A stretch of 64,000 bases of DNA from Allodiplogaster sudhausi (taxonomy: Eukaryota; Nematoda; Chromadorea; Rhabditida; Diplogasteridae): positions 2,641,501 to 2,705,500 of the forward strand of contig CALZFC010000001.1 of NCBI GenBank assembly GCA_945643635.1. Reading direction: 5' to 3'. A program made the position numbers and the translations under genes. The notes under the pieces are model-generated. The model was not told where the DNA came from, ran no database searches, and worked only from the letters and a program-made list of their open reading frames with translations. Positions 10,832 to 23,844 of the stretch are shown in pieces (position 1 is the first letter of the stretch; each line of letters begins with the position of its first letter).

Positions 10832-12166
10832 AATTGGTGCAACGATGCCCACATCATCCCCGATGAACAATTCGGCTTTAGACGACGTAGATCAATTGAA
10901 TTCCAAATGCTTGATTGTCTTGAGCACTGGACCACTGCCTCTTATTTAGGACATATTACTGATATTGTTTATTTTGATCATATACGTGCGTTTGACAGGG
11001 TATCTCACCCTAAACTTATTCATAAGTTAAAGCTTCTCGCACTCCCTCCTATGGTCATCTCCTGGATCTCTTCATTTCTCTCTAACCGTACTTTCGTTGT
11101 TCGCGTGGGCAGTTCTCTCTCATCCCCTCGTCCTGTCATTAGTGGAATTCCGCAAGGAACTGTTATTGGCCCACTACTCTTTCTCCTTTATACCAGTGAC
11201 CTCTCTAGTCAAATCTCTAGTCACGGTGTTGAGGCCCGTTGTTTTGCCGATGATCTTAAAATTTTCTAGTCATTTTCTTCTTCCGCATCTCGTAGTAGCC
11301 TCCAATCTGCCATTGATACAGTTGCTAGTTGGGCCGCCACATGGCAACTACCTCTCGCTGTTAGTAAATGTGTTGTGCTTCACCTCGGCCTCAGTATCCC
11401 AAGGACCCCTTACACTCTAAATGGAAGCCCTCTTGCAATAGTCGACTCTGTTCGTGACCTAGGCCTACAAATTGATACTAAGCTCTCATTTACTCCTCAT
11501 TGTTCTCTTCTCTCAAACAGGGCCATCTCAAAAGCTCATCCCCTCCTGCGCTCTCTCCGTTCTCGTGATAAGAATATTCTACTCTCTGCTTATACGATCT
11601 ATATTCGCCCTATTTTGGAAACATGTTCCACAGTCTTTTCACCTCGTCTAAAAAGAGACATTCGAGAGACAAAAGGCCCAGAATTATTTCACACGTATAA
11701 TTTTCCGCCGTTGCTTAGGCTATTCCTCACTCAACTTGCCTGACAGTTCTACGCGTAACCGCATCCTCTCTCTCCCGTCACTAAAATCGCGTCGAGAACA
11801 TTTCGATTTCACTTTAGCTCGTCGTTTTATTTTTGGACACCGACGTATCTCTAATCGTAATTGTCACTTTTTCAAATTTCGTAATTCTCGTACGAGCGGC
11901 CTTTCATTTCAACTTGCATTCCCAACATCCCGTTCTGCCACCCGATTCCATTCGTTCTTCATACTAGCCGCCAAGGCATTCAATACCATAGCCAAATCTT
12001 GTAAGATGCCTCCCACTGTAATATCATCTCCTTCCTCATGACTATCCATCCTACATACTGCTAAATTATATACATTATATACACATTCTTATGTTTTACT
12101 GTTATATTATCCTTTCAACACGCGTGCTTACCTTATGTACACCGTAATAAATCAATCAATCAACAT
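10832..12166 (+). pseudogene. 5'-truncated LINE reverse transcriptase (CR1/Jockey type)
   Basis: The frame enters within the reverse transcriptase palm: IPDEQFGFRRRRSIEFQ, FDHIRAFDRVSHPKLIHKL, SGIPQGTVIGPLLFLLYTSD and FADDLKIF, the last holding the catalytic FADD box. A TAG follows at about 11267. The thumb-like part then continues in a second frame (SVRDLGLQIDTKLSFTPHCS, LLSAYTIYIRPILETCS) and is frameshifted near 11680, with a final segment RREHFDFTLARRFIFG. It ends in an AATCAATCAATCAAC tail (12147-12166), a microsatellite-like 3' end usual for this group. The 5' half (ORF1, endonuclease) is missing. Confidence 0.88.
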
Positions 12167-12316
12167 TAATGTTCAGAGGATGAAAAAAAAGCGGTTCATC
12201 TCAGTCCATTGAGACAGTATTCTACATACTTCAACTTGCGATATTCTATCGATCGCTTCATCTTGAGGAAAAGTAGCACCACTTCAAAACGGCACTTTTC
12301 GGCTACATCACCCAAG

Positions 12317-14401
12317 ATGAGCGCATCCAAATGGAATGACTTACTGCGAGGATTCGCGCTGCTTGCCGCTGCCGTTTTCATTGTCGCAATTATCCTCGAC
12401 TTTCGCGTTTCGTTTGAGGTTTGCTGCTGCAACGGATTAGAAAATCTCAAATAAAAATATTAAATTAAAATTTTTTATTGCTTCAAAATTCAGAATAGTA
12501 CGGGCCTTTATGATGCTGTCATGCAGATAAGCGAGCGGGATTTATCATCTAGGTAATGGCTTTCTTTCAAATTAATTATCGATTTTCAAAAAATAAAAAT
12601 TTTACAATTCTGAATTTAAAAAAAACCGTGCAAGTTAACCGTAATCTTTCCTTTTTTCGATAATTGTTCATCATCTCTTTATCTCATATTTATTTTAAGG
12701 AAGAGGGCGCGAATTGAGAAAAAAAGTTCTCTTGGTATTAATTAAAGATTCGTTCGTCACGGAAAGCGTACAAAGAAGTGGATCGTGGTCACGTCGATCC
12801 AGCAGCCGACAGAGGACGTCAAGGTAAACATTTTATTGAACTTTTTTAAAAAGAAATTTACACTAATATTCATTCCTTACTTAAAAACAAATGAAACTGA
12901 TATTGATAACAATAAATAAATTTAAAAAAAATTCTCATTGCCACAGCTTCTATGCACTCTGTCCCTGTATCAGGCAGAAAGGCGCGAATTCAAACGTGAG
13001 TTTTGACTCCTTTACTCTTAGCGTCTGTGCACTCTGTCCGAGTGGACGGTGCTCGTGGTCGGCGACTCGAAGACGCCGCCCAACTGGTATCTCGAGTGCG
13101 CGCACTTCTTGTCGCTGCAGGACCAGCGAAAGCTCGGCTTTGCGAGCTTGCGTCAACTGCCGCAGGTTGCTTCCGTGTGCACTCGTAGAATCTTCTTGTT
13201 AATTACATAATTAATTTATTTTTTTTTATTTTTCAACATCGATTAATGTAACATCATAACACTGGTAGAAAGATGACGCGACCAGAGAATAACAAGAAAA
13301 AAGAATTCCTGATACGAAAAAACCGGAACAAATATGTTCGCCTCATGCGAACAAGCCGCGACGCACGCTCTCGTTCTCGCATTGCTATTGTCGCCTTTCT
13401 GCGTCCTCAGTCGAAAAAGCGCGCGAGAATGAGAGTGTGCTGCTCATTGCCATGGCAGAGGGGCGCAGGTGTTTTGTATGCTTAAGTTTAAATAATTTAA
13501 ATATTATTTGTTTTTTTCCTCTTCCAGAAGAGCTATACGCGAAAGAATGCCGGCTACTTGTATGCGATTGCGAATGGCGCCGAGTGGATCTACGACACGG
13601 ACGACGACAACAAGCCGTATGGTTAGCTCGACGGGAGGAAATCAATCAATAGCATGCTGTTTGCTTTATGATGTACATATATGTATCTATATTTTTTTAA
13701 TCATTATAATTATTAATTTAATTAATTACAATAAGGCTATGCTTCTTGAGCCCACTTGCGGCTGGTAATGGCCACCTTCAAAGGCTAATGGTAGTGACTT
13801 TACAAAAAGAAGGGGTCGCTTTCCAAAAGGTAAGGGTCTCGATCAATTCGACTTTGATGACGTCAGCCGCGGTATTCGCTTTCATCCTCCTCAAGAAGAT
13901 GGCAACAATGTGACGATCCCGTTGAAGTTTGGAAACTTTATGCATTCTTAAAATTATTGATTTTTTGAAGCAAATTCTAATACAATTATTTACTATTGTT
14001 TTTTTTCTTTTAAACCATGAATAAATTACTTATTATTGATTTTTTATTATTACTAAACTTAAACAAAATCACATATTGTATATTCAGAAGACGCCTTTTC
14101 AATCCGTACAGACACTTTGGCTCGCCCGAAATGTGGCCTCGTGGATTTCCTCTGCAATACTTTAGGCAAGCAGCAAGTTTTTTATCTATAATTTGTTTAA
14201 GATGAATTTGAATTCTTTTGTTTTTAATAAGCGCAACTTAATTTTCATTTCAGTTCTCACCGCCACGAAAAGGGCACTTTCCGCGTTTGCCAGCGAATGA
14301 CAACGGCCGCAGTTCAGCAAGGAATCGTGCATAAGGTCAGCCCATTTTCTTGTCTATTCTTTCTATATTTATTTGCTGATATATTTTTGCTCTTCATTGT
14401 A

Positions 14402-14456
<55 letters not shown>

Positions 14457-17400
14457 CAAGGCCTCGGCTTCTATACTTTATCTTTTTTTGTTTCCCTTTA
14501 TATAGAACAAAAGTTTCTATTCCATATCTTACGTTATTGATTTTTTTTTGGTGTTTTCCCATTTCATATTTACGTCAGAAGCCTCTTCAATTCACGTTTT
14601 CAACCGTTATCTTCCTCATTGTTTCATAAACCAGCACATACGTACATATATATTTTCCTTATATATTACAGTTATTTTTCATAAAATTTATTCTCGCTTC
14701 ATTTAACAAACTCAATAAGTAACGTTGAAGGACCCGGATGTCGATGCCATTTATCGGCTCCTCCATGGCGACCCAAGCAGCGGACTAGACGAGACTTTCA
14801 ACAAATTTGCGCCTCCCGTCACTCTAGCTACAGGTTGTTTGGGGGAGGGGAGTTTGGGAACGGGAGGGGGGTTAGAGCGGGCAGCCTTCTTCTCTATTGT
14901 TTTTCAACGAAACACCACAAACATACAAAGCAGAACAAAATGTACCGCATGTTACTAATTGTGCTAATTGTGCAAAACTCTGCAAAAATTTATCCCCTTG
15001 TATTAATAAACGAGAAATAAAGACGTATTGGTGGATTTGTCCTCAAATTAGGATGTAAATATAATAAACATTAAGACTTCTCACATTAAAAATTATGTCG
15101 ATTGTTTTTTTTTCTGTAAATCTATTTCTTCTTTTGGCACATACGCGCCGTGGAATTCGCAGAACACGCTCTTTCACCGGCGCGCCTTCTTCGGTCTCTT
15201 CCTGCCGACAACTGTTAGTGTAGCCTATTGCTAACGGCGTAAATACGGAAGGCATAGAATGGAAGTTCGATTTATCTCGTGATTCTCGCCTTTTGCCAGG
15301 TCTCCTTTCGCGTCACGGACATTTGGCGCAGCTTCTACACGCAGAAGCTGCTGCACTTGATTGGCGAGTCCGTCTCGTTTGTCCCGCCGAATGCCGTCCA
15401 AAATCGTAATCAACACGATTTTCTCAAGGACTTTGACCAGGAGATGTTAGTTAGCAACGTTTTCTTCTCTCATCTAAATGGTCGATCGCTTCAAACTTTT
15501 TGCGCCGGGCAACGCTTCAATATTGATTGCATTTATATGTGTCTGTATCCAAAGTCCTATTTTCCACTCGGTCCCATATAACAAAAAAAAAGCTGAGCAA
15601 TCCCTCAAAATTAGTTTTATTTTCTTTTCTTATCCTTTAAAGAGACGTCTACGACAAGACGGGCGATCTGATTCACTTTCTCGACATCTGGGAGTGTGCC
15701 GATGTAACCATCGAGGAGTGCGCCGTGAGGCTTGCCTTTGAAATGGCTGACGCCGGCTTCTGGGGCGCGGAGGATGCCGAGCTGATCAAGCTGTGGATCG
15801 GCGATCTACGCGAGATCGGGTGGGAGTTAATTTTATTTATTTTTACTTTTATAATTAATTTATCGATTGATTTTTCTTCAAGAAACAAACATTTGCATCA
15901 ATCACCTTTTAATCACAAACAGCATTATAGATTGGCTTTGTTCTACTGCAAAAAGTTATCTACTGATTTTTCTTTAAAAAATTCATCTACTAGCTATTAA
16001 TAACAGTATTTTATCTATTGACATTGTTACATTTTTGAAGATATTTTTTCAGCTATCAATTCCCTGTGATCCTCAACGCGACCGCCGACAGTTACAACGT
16101 CAAGATGGACAACAAGAATGCGTCGTCGCTGCACAACTGCCGCCCAATGCACATTGAGCTGCACAAGGATCAGCCGTCGAACGCGGAGATGCCGGTCTTT
16201 TTAATGGAGCCAGAAAACTCGCATTTGAATTCGCGCCTGTTTGAGATATGGGCTTAGAAAGCATATGTGATTTAGTGTGAGACGCGATTGCAAGAATCAG
16301 GAAAATTGAGAAATAGAAAAAGATTGAGTTTTGTGCTCCTTTAAATACATTTAGTGATAGCGTTCCTTTACAAAGACTTTTCTCGTTTTCTTATCATTTC
16401 ATTTTTATTTTTATTTTTATTTTTTGAAATTTATATAACTCTTGTTTTTCTCGAGGCACTCGAGCGCGCCGAGGAGAAGATCCGCAACTTTGGCGACCTC
16501 GAGTCGTGGTGTCGCTTGTCGCCTTCTGCCGACAACTTTAGCCTCTCCTTTCCGACGCCCGACGAGGTCGCCGAAGCACACGCGAAAGAGCAAGTCTTCA
16601 GGGAGAAGTTGGATACGGTAATGTACTTTCGTATATTTTCATAAATATATTATAACTTGCAAATATGTAAAAACAAAATAATATCCATCTCCATGAAATT
16701 TTATTGACCAAATGTCTTGGACATGTCTTGGAAGAGCGTCCCGTCTAAGACTAATTACATACGTGCGGCTCGAACAATAGACTTCATAAATAAGTCCGCG
16801 AAAACGTATTCCATACGTTGAAACTCATTGATAGGGCTTCATTAACATCTAAAAACAGTGAATAATTTGTAATAAAATAAAATTAAAATTAAAATTAATA
16901 AACGAAACAAATACTTGTTGCCAGGTGCTGATCCTGACGCACAACTACCGCTGGTCGTACGGCATGGGCTACCTGCAGCGGCTGTACGGCGGCTTCTTCG
17001 CTGCCATCTTCTTTTGCGGCGCTTACGACGAAGAGCAGATCGTCAAGGCTTACGATGGTATTGCAAATTTATTAAGATTTGAATTCGTGCCCTTTTGCCT
17101 GAATATTGGAGGAAAGGCTATATTCCCCTCGAACGATATTGAAGATGCTTGCAAAGGAAGTAGACTCTCAATCGATAGTTTAAAATAGACGTCAAAAAAT
17201 ATTTTTGAAGAAATTCAATTCAATTAATTGTTCGCATGCATTCGCTTTGTTCCCGTTATTGTGGTTGACCTAAAAGGGAGATATTGATAAATTAGGAATC
17301 TACATAAATAGAAAAAAAAAGTATGAAAAATAAAAATAGTAAAGGAAAAAATTTTCGTTTTAGATAAATTCCCGCCATTTCGCGGAAGGATCAATTATGT

Positions 17401-19375
17401 TTACATGAGCGAAGCAGAGATGCACATGGGCTATCGAATGTACTACTGCCTCGCAAAGGTGCAAGAGTTGCGGCTGCAGAATGTTAAAGGTCAGAGACTG
17501 TTTTGTACTCACTTTTTTTGTTGTTAAAATTATACACTAAAATGTCATGTTAATCTCTCTCTCTCTTTTTTCCTTCTCCCTCTCTCCCTTAAAAGAGCTC
17601 TTCGGCGAATGTTTTCACGCTCATTTAATAATTAGTGTTTTTGAAAAAATTCATTTTTACGCTGAAGTCTAATAAAATTCTTACCGTATTCGAGGAGAGG
17701 TTCCTTAAGTTTCTAATTATTTATAGGCTACTTCATGGTCGCCGATGACACTGCGTTTAATGTCTTCCATCCAATCAATCTCAGCATACCTAACACTGTT
17801 ATTCCGGCGCCGGGCGCGGGGCCTTGGCTAGTCATTGAATCTTTCTTTTTTTGCCATTTTTGATCACCATAACATATGTCGTTATTTAAGTATCTACATA
17901 CATTCATACAAATATGTACATAGTATGTAGTCTCACATAAAGATTCAATATTGACATGTTGATAATATCATTTATAAAAAAAAATATTTTCTCTCTTTCT
18001 TTTTATTAAAGGTGGCCCGGCGAGTACGGCACGGTCAAGATGATCAAGTCGCTCGAGCTCATCCACATCAAGTACGCGAATGACACGGGCGTGCAGTGGG
18101 CGTGGCGCGAGTACGAGAAGGCGGTCAGCAGCAGGGCTTGTATACATACAAAGATTGTAGTTTAAAAAAAAACGCTGAGCAATCCCTCGGGTTTGATAGC
18201 GCCACTCACCAGTGACTCGACGACAAAATGGGGTGCTGCACGCACATGTGTGTGATTCGCTCGCTGGTGAAGAAAAGCTTCATAGTAGTCGAGATCGGAG
18301 AAGCTGTGGTGTTGTGGAATATGTTTTGTTTGTTTGCTTCTTCATTCGACCCTTAGACTTGCGCCTCTTTCCTTGGCCCTTTGAGACCCCTTTTTAAAGG
18401 AGGTATCCGGGGAATAATTACCCTAAGTTTTTTTTCTATATGAACATGTTCATCTTGGCGTAAAATATGTATCCAGAAAGTTTGAGCGATTTTCTTCCAT
18501 TACATTCTGAGCAATAGTGTAGTGAAAACTGGCGGGTAGAGAATTAGCTACGGTAGGTCAGAGCAGCCCTCCTATTTCACATGCTCTCTCGACCGAGCGA
18601 CAGGCAACTTTATGAGCGCGCGCATTTAAACGGATTCTCTGGCGCTACTGTATAATTATTCGCCGGATACTTCCTTTAAGGTCTCAAAAGGCGATCCGAA
18701 AGCGAACGCCACGAAGATTCTGCTGACAGCCGATGGTTGGATGATGGCCGATTGGCTCTATCTGCCCGCCTCCAATCTCACCTACTTTGCGACGCTTGCC
18801 AATGTCAAGATTTTTTTTAATAATTAAATAAAATTAATTGCTTGCGCTAGAAAGAATTTAATCGACACTTTCTACCTTCTAAAAATTTTCTTTAAAAAAA
18901 AATAATTGCCAATTTTTATTAGCAATTAAAAATGTAAATAAAAAATTTTTTTTAGATCTTCTTCGAGGCTCAAGTCTTTCTCGAGATCGCCACGCACAAG
19001 CTCATGCTTTCACTATCGAGCAATCTCTACAAGTATGTGTGTGTTTTGGCCCTTTTCTATATAACTTGTTTCGGTTAAGCGCTTTTACTCTAACCATAAG
19101 CTATTCAGGGAGGCAATCTTGGCCAACTTATCATTTACAGCAAATATTTTCATAACAGACGAGAGACGCTGCTGTACCTCTGGGGTGCGGATCGTATTCT
19201 GTGGGCACGTTACTACAACGCGCGGCTGATCGGCATGCACACGCTGAAGATGTCCATGCTCATCGAAGAGAAGGGCCCGATTCGGCCGCTTTTCTGCCGT
19301 AGAGTTCTGCGCACGATGCATGAGGAGATCTTCATGAAGCCGGTCGCCAATCTCACCAGGCGATTACGACAATGA
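12317..19375 (+). CDS. DUF288/STELLO-type Golgi membrane protein, 21 exons
   Basis: Hand-built exons: 12317-12418, 12494-12552, 12748-12823, 13022-13165, 13528-13621, 13830-13926, 14088-14165, 14254-14335, 14731-14833, 15137-15213, 15300-15445, 15643-15819, 16053-16194, 16456-16617, 16925-17057, 17364-17489, 17727-17826, 18012-18123, 18681-18803, 18956-19032, 19159-19375. Every junction is phase-consistent and gives 808 aa. Residues 12-28 are a single hydrophobic anchor after a short cytoplasmic tail (type II). WIVVTSIQQPTEDVK, EWTVLVVGDSKTPPNW, a DXD-like IYDTDDD (about residue 150), NPYRHFGSPEMWPRGFPL and AFEMADAGFW are in the order seen in STELLO and nematode DUF288 proteins. Those are glycosyltransferase-like Golgi proteins; activity in worms is unknown to me. 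Oddities: a GC donor after 14165, an acceptor reading TTG instead of TAG before 15137, and a possible second GC donor after 17826. Confidence 0.85.
14406..14453. repeat. (AT)n microsatellite in DUF288 intron 8
   Basis: About 24 uninterrupted TA units lie between exons 8 and 9. Confidence 0.95.
16201..16344 (-). mobile_element. Small intronic MITE (GGAGCC family)
   Basis: TTAATGGAGCC at the left and GCTCCTTTAA at the right are inverted ends. Inside is the family core TTTGAATTCGCGCC. It sits in DUF288 intron 13 directly after the donor. Other members: 29649-29782, 30058-30197, 34020-34145, 50085-50250; core-only matches lie near 12970, 17075, 19435, 21240, 33580 and 37830. Confidence 0.65.
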
Positions 19376-19784
19376 CATAGATACATACATATGTATGTAT
19401 GTACATATTTATCATTAAAAGACCCAAAAGTCACTTTTTTTTGAATTCGCGCCATTTTGCCTGAGACGAGCATGTCCTTTTAGAGAGATGGCGACTACAA
19501 TAGTCGGGAAAATTGCAAATATATTACTTTTTGTTTCGTGTACTATTCGGATTCGTGCAAGTCGTTTATATTACGTTAAATGAAGTGGTGTTCGCAAGGA
19601 AAAAAATGATTCGTTAACGAGATGCTTTCAAGTGATTTTTAATGGTGACAAACTAAATGAATTGCGTTTACATACAATGTATGCTTTCCTACTTTACTTA
19701 CCGTGTAAGTTTAGATATTAGAGCTTAAGCAATAAGAAACCATAACTTTATGGCAAATTTCAATGCGGGTGGACGACAACCACG
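19376..19784. other. Convergent intergenic stretch
   Basis: This lies between the DUF288 stop and the protease stop. It contains a TATGTATG run (19386-19406) and one core of the GGAGCC-type MITE family (19430-19465, TTGAATTCGCGCC then TTTTGCCTGA). No gene was seen. Confidence 0.6.
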
Positions 19785-22700
19785 TTATTCAAGAATAATC
19801 GGCTCTACGCCCGTCTCGGTGCGCTTGAGCGCCGGATGGCAAATGCCTGTATTCGCGCAGATGAAGGGCAGGTGAGGGTGAAGCGAAGAGAAGACCTGAT
19901 ATGAATTAACATGCATATATAATGTTTTTATTCAAAAACAATATATAATATACTACATACGATATTATATATCGTTTTATAATAAAAATTAAAAAATTTT
20001 TATAATGAACCAATTTTTCCGCAACCCTATGAAACAACAATAAATGTGTGCGTGCCTCGTCAGTCTCGTCTTCGTGCTTGTTATACATCAGCGAGAACTC
20101 GGCTTCGCTGCAGTCGGCGCCGAACGAGTAGACGGCGACAGCGGTCGGCGGGAAGCGCGCGCCGCGACTCGTGTCGAGGGGCGCGTGCCCGCTGTCTCCC
20201 TATGTTATTATACTAATTAATCTCACGCTAATTAATCTCTCAATTAATGTTGGCTAATGAATGTTGGATAATTAATTTCGGCTAATAACGACGACTCGGG
20301 AGGCTCAGAGGAGCAGTTCCCCTGACTATTGAGCGGTACCGTATATGAATATAATTTACATAATCTTTCCTTGTATTGCACAGAGAATTTTCTTCTCTTT
20401 CTTTCTTGAAGCATAATTACTTATTCTTCTTCTTGAAATTTCACGAAAAAGCCTCACCGAGCATCCCAGTTGGCCCTCCTTTGCTGGCTTGAGACAGAGG
20501 CGATGCGCGTTCTCTGGCTCCATACAGATGGCCGGCTTCCACTTCATGGATTTCAGGCTTCCATGCGTATTTGGCACTGGAGAGAGAGCAAGAGAGAGAG
20601 AGAGAGAGAAAGAAAGAGAGAGAGAGAAAATGGTTGGGCATGATTGCTGTCAAGACTTGGACGCGCACAATTTGGTACGCCCACAGTACTCATACATAGA
20701 GTGTCTATGCCACTGAACGTGTGGTGCGCCCCACCACCACTACAACGCTGCTCTTCTATACAAATGGAATTGAAAAAAAAAAATTTTTTTTTCTTTAAAA
20801 TTTCGAAAAAAGAAATTAAGCATTTTAAAGGAATGTGATCACCGAAACATTGTGTGATATTTCAAATTGCCGCGGCCCTTCGCACTCTCATTCACGCGTG
20901 CTATTTTCGCGCAGCGGGTTTGTGCGACCTGCGAAATGGAACACGCGAGAAGGAGAGTGAGGAATCAGACGCGGCAATTCGAACCTGCATTAAAAAAATT
21001 TCGGTGTTCGCCCTCCAGTAAGGGTATGTGCTTGTAATTTTTTCCCGCAATGTGTGAAATGAGATATTCCCTGGGCACTTCAACCTGAGCACTTACGCGA
21101 TCCAAGCATGCCGTAGCCAAAGGCGAGCAGCTCGTCCGGCAGCTCCAAATCGTCGACATCGGGCAAGCAGGCGAATCGGGCTCCCGTAAATTCCTTTCAA
21201 GAATCCATGCATGTACTGACGCCTCCCTTTTGCTCAGGCAAAATGGCGCCAATTCAAACATGAGTTTTTGTTTCCTTAATTGCGGCCCTACCTCGTCAAC
21301 CTCGACAATCGCAATGTCATCCTCTTTCGCTTGCAAGTCTTCGATGTTGCATGTCCAATTCAGCACGGAGGATGGAAGGAAAACCTTTTCAATTGAATAA
21401 ATATTTCGACCAACGATGTTACTACTTGTAAATATTAGAATAAATGCAAATGGTTATATAAAAGTAAATGCTGAGAGCAGGAGCGGGAAAGATAAAGAGA
21501 GCGAGTGATGAACGGAAAGGAGAGTATAAAAAGAGTAACGGTGAACGAGATAAAGTGATTTGAGTGGAGAGATAGAGGATGAGAGAGAGGGCGAATGAGT
21601 TATTCTGAAAGGAAGGACGAGAGAGTGAGTGTGAGAGTGAAAGAGAATGTGTGTGAGAGGGAGGGAGATAGAGAGAGGGGTGAGAGAGATAGAGGGAGGG
21701 GAGAGAGAGAGTAAGAGAGAGAGTGAGAGAGTGAGAGAGAGAGAGATTCTGACTCTGACAACACGTCGTTGCCGTTTCCCCTCGCATCCCGGCTCAGTGC
21801 AGCGCTCGTCCGCGATGACGCTCGCCTCCACGAGCGGGCCGGTGAGATTGCTGATTTTAATTAAGAGAGCATGTCCGTAAGCTTCGAGCGCAGCCTGCCC
21901 CCAGGAAAATTGTTTTCGAATTCATTAACGGAAAACATTTTGCGTATACAACTCGACCCGCTCTTTTTAATGAGACTAATTTCATCATCATCCGATTTTT
22001 TCCCTTTGGGATACACTACCGTAACCCTGAAAATTCATTGAGCCATAACTCCGTTCAAAATCTGTTTTGAGAGACGATGTACATATCCTTCAATAGCATT
22101 TCGAAAGCTCTTCAAATTTCATCTAGGGACATCTTTTACGAAAAAAAAATTTTGTCCGAGAAAATTGGAGTTAAAGTATTTGAAGGGTCGACACGCCACT
22201 TTCTGCTCATTTCTACACTCTGGAAGCTAGATAGAAAGAAAGAGCGTGAAATTTGCTATCAAATAATCACCATTCAAGAAAAATCCGAGCGTACCAATTT
22301 TTTCCCTTTGGGATACACTACCGTAACCCTGAAAATTCATTGAGCCATAACTCCGTTCAAAATCTGTTTTGAGAGACGATGTACATATCATTCAATAGCA
22401 TTTCGAAAGCTCTTAAAATTTCATCTAGGGACATCTTTTACGAAAAAAAAATTTTGTCCGAGAAAATTGGAGTTAAAGTATTTTTTTCGGTGAAGAATTA
22501 TGCTAAACTGATGCCCAATTCTTATCGATGAATGCGCTTGCACGGTGCCTCGGCGGCCAAAAATGTGCCATTTTGACCGACTCGCGCGCATTGCTCGCGT
22601 CATAGCAAAAATTGGTACGCTCAGATTTTTCTTGAATGGTGATTATTTGACAGCAAATTTCACGCTCTTTCTTCCTATCTAGGTTCCAGAGTGTAGAAAT

Positions 22701-23448
22701 GAGCAGAAAGTGGCGTGTCGACCCTTCAAATAATTTTACGCTAATTTTCTCGGCCAAAATAAAATTTTCGTAAAACATGTTCATAGATGAAATTTGAAGA
22801 GCTTTCGAAATGCTATTGAATGATATGTACATCGTCTCTCAAAACAGATTTTGAACGGATTTATGGCTCAATGAATTTTCAGGGTTACGGTAGTGTATCC
22901 CAAAGGGAAAAAATCGGATGATGATGAAATTAGTCTCATTAAAAAGAGCGGGTCGAGTTGTATAAGTACAATGTTTTCCGTTAATGAATTCGAAAACAAT
23001 TTTCCCGGGGCAGGCTGCCTTAAGCGCATGCTCGACTCTTACAGAGAAGCTCTCTTAATAAATTAATTAGTTTTACCTTCCTCGTTTTTTTTTTTTAATC
23101 AACTTAATTAAAAATTAAAGAAGTGGCTTTAAAAACCATGCATAGTGTATGTATGCATGTCAAAAAAGGGATGAAACCGCTAAGAACCTTACAGTCACGC
23201 ACAAAAAAAACCCAAAACCTTGGCACAGAAAATACCCTGGCCAAAAAAAACAAAACTTAGGATAAAAAACCAAGACCCACTCCCAAAAAACTCAAAACGC
23301 TGGCACAAAAAACTCAAAAAAAAACTGGTTTAAAAAACCCAAAACCCTGGCTGCTGTCTGCAGATCGTCTCGTTAAGATGACGCGCGAAGCAATGCGCCG
23401 CCGTCACGACGTGTCTGCGGGAGATGAGCGTGCCGGTGCACGTGGATT
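19785..23448 (-). CDS. Chymotrypsin-like serine protease, DUF316 type
   Basis: Minus-strand exons in order: 23448-23346, 21850-21754, 21421-21292, 21193-21097, 20576-20458, 20199-20026, 19895-19785. The triad is readable: His in CTGTLISRRHVVTAAHCF, Asp in KEDDIAIVEVDE, Ser in GQLGCSGDSGHAPL. FACLPDVDDLELPDELLAFGYG and the end LPFICANTGIC agree with nematode trypsin-like DUF316 proteins, which are usually secreted. The glycine after GDSG is His here, which is unusual near the oxyanion hole. Phases fit everywhere except a one-base misfit between exons 21850-21754 and 21421-21292, so one edge is wrong or the gene is damaged. The 5' exon with signal peptide was not found; a further upstream stretch to about 23590 may be coding. 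A 1.2-kb element fills the first intron. Confidence 0.78.
21484..21748 (+). repeat. GA-rich tract in the protease intron
   Basis: About 260 bases of interrupted GAGAGA on the plus strand directly abut the donor of exon 21850-21754. On the transcribed strand it is CT-rich. Confidence 0.9.
21861..23058. mobile_element. TTAA-flanked fold-back element, copy 1
   Basis: The ends are TTAAGAGAGC and GCTCTCTTAA. Arms of roughly 550 bases pair, for example GACTAATTTCATCATCATCC at 21980 with its complement near 22925. The two outermost 30 bases are not complementary: the left end reads CATGTCCGTAAGC and the right end AGAGTCGAGCATGCGC when inverted. A second copy at 27084-28360 has the same two ends swapped. 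No transposase is present. It lies in the protease intron, nine bases from the 3' splice site. Confidence 0.82.
23180..23345. repeat. Degenerate CAAAAAACCC minisatellite
   Basis: About six loose repeats of a unit like GGCACAAAAAACCCAAAACC lie in the protease intron just next to the catalytic-His exon. Confidence 0.7.
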
Positions 23449-23844
23449 CTGGAAGAGGGAAAGAATTCGGCTGGAAGATGTGTCGGGGCGATCGTGCCAC
23501 GGCGGCCTTTCTTTGAGCCCGACGGGTAGTCCATAGTCCATTTGGAATTTGCCCAATTCACGGCCCAAACACGAACGCGGGACTCGGGTCATATCTATGT
23601 ATACGTATACAATTTGATCGGATATTTTGGAAATTTCCGAAAGTTCCTGCGCCCCTGGTTACTTCTGTACTACATGGCACTAGACATCGGCCCCGACTGT
23701 ATTCATGGCGCACTACAACATAGGTACAAAGTCCTCAAAGTCTGCAGTCATCAATGCCTTCTGATGACCGCAATAAAAAAAACTCCAAAGTTCTGGCTTT
23801 TACAAATGTTAGTATGTACATATGTATGTAAAATTTTTAAATAC

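Noticed and set aside
17580..17720. Extra exon of DUF288 around 17595-17640
   Set aside because: The frame does not connect in phase with exons 16 and 17, which join directly in phase 1.
22077..22832. Plus and minus frames MYISFNSISKALQIS
   Set aside because: The same peptide on both strands is due to the inverted arms of the TTAA element.
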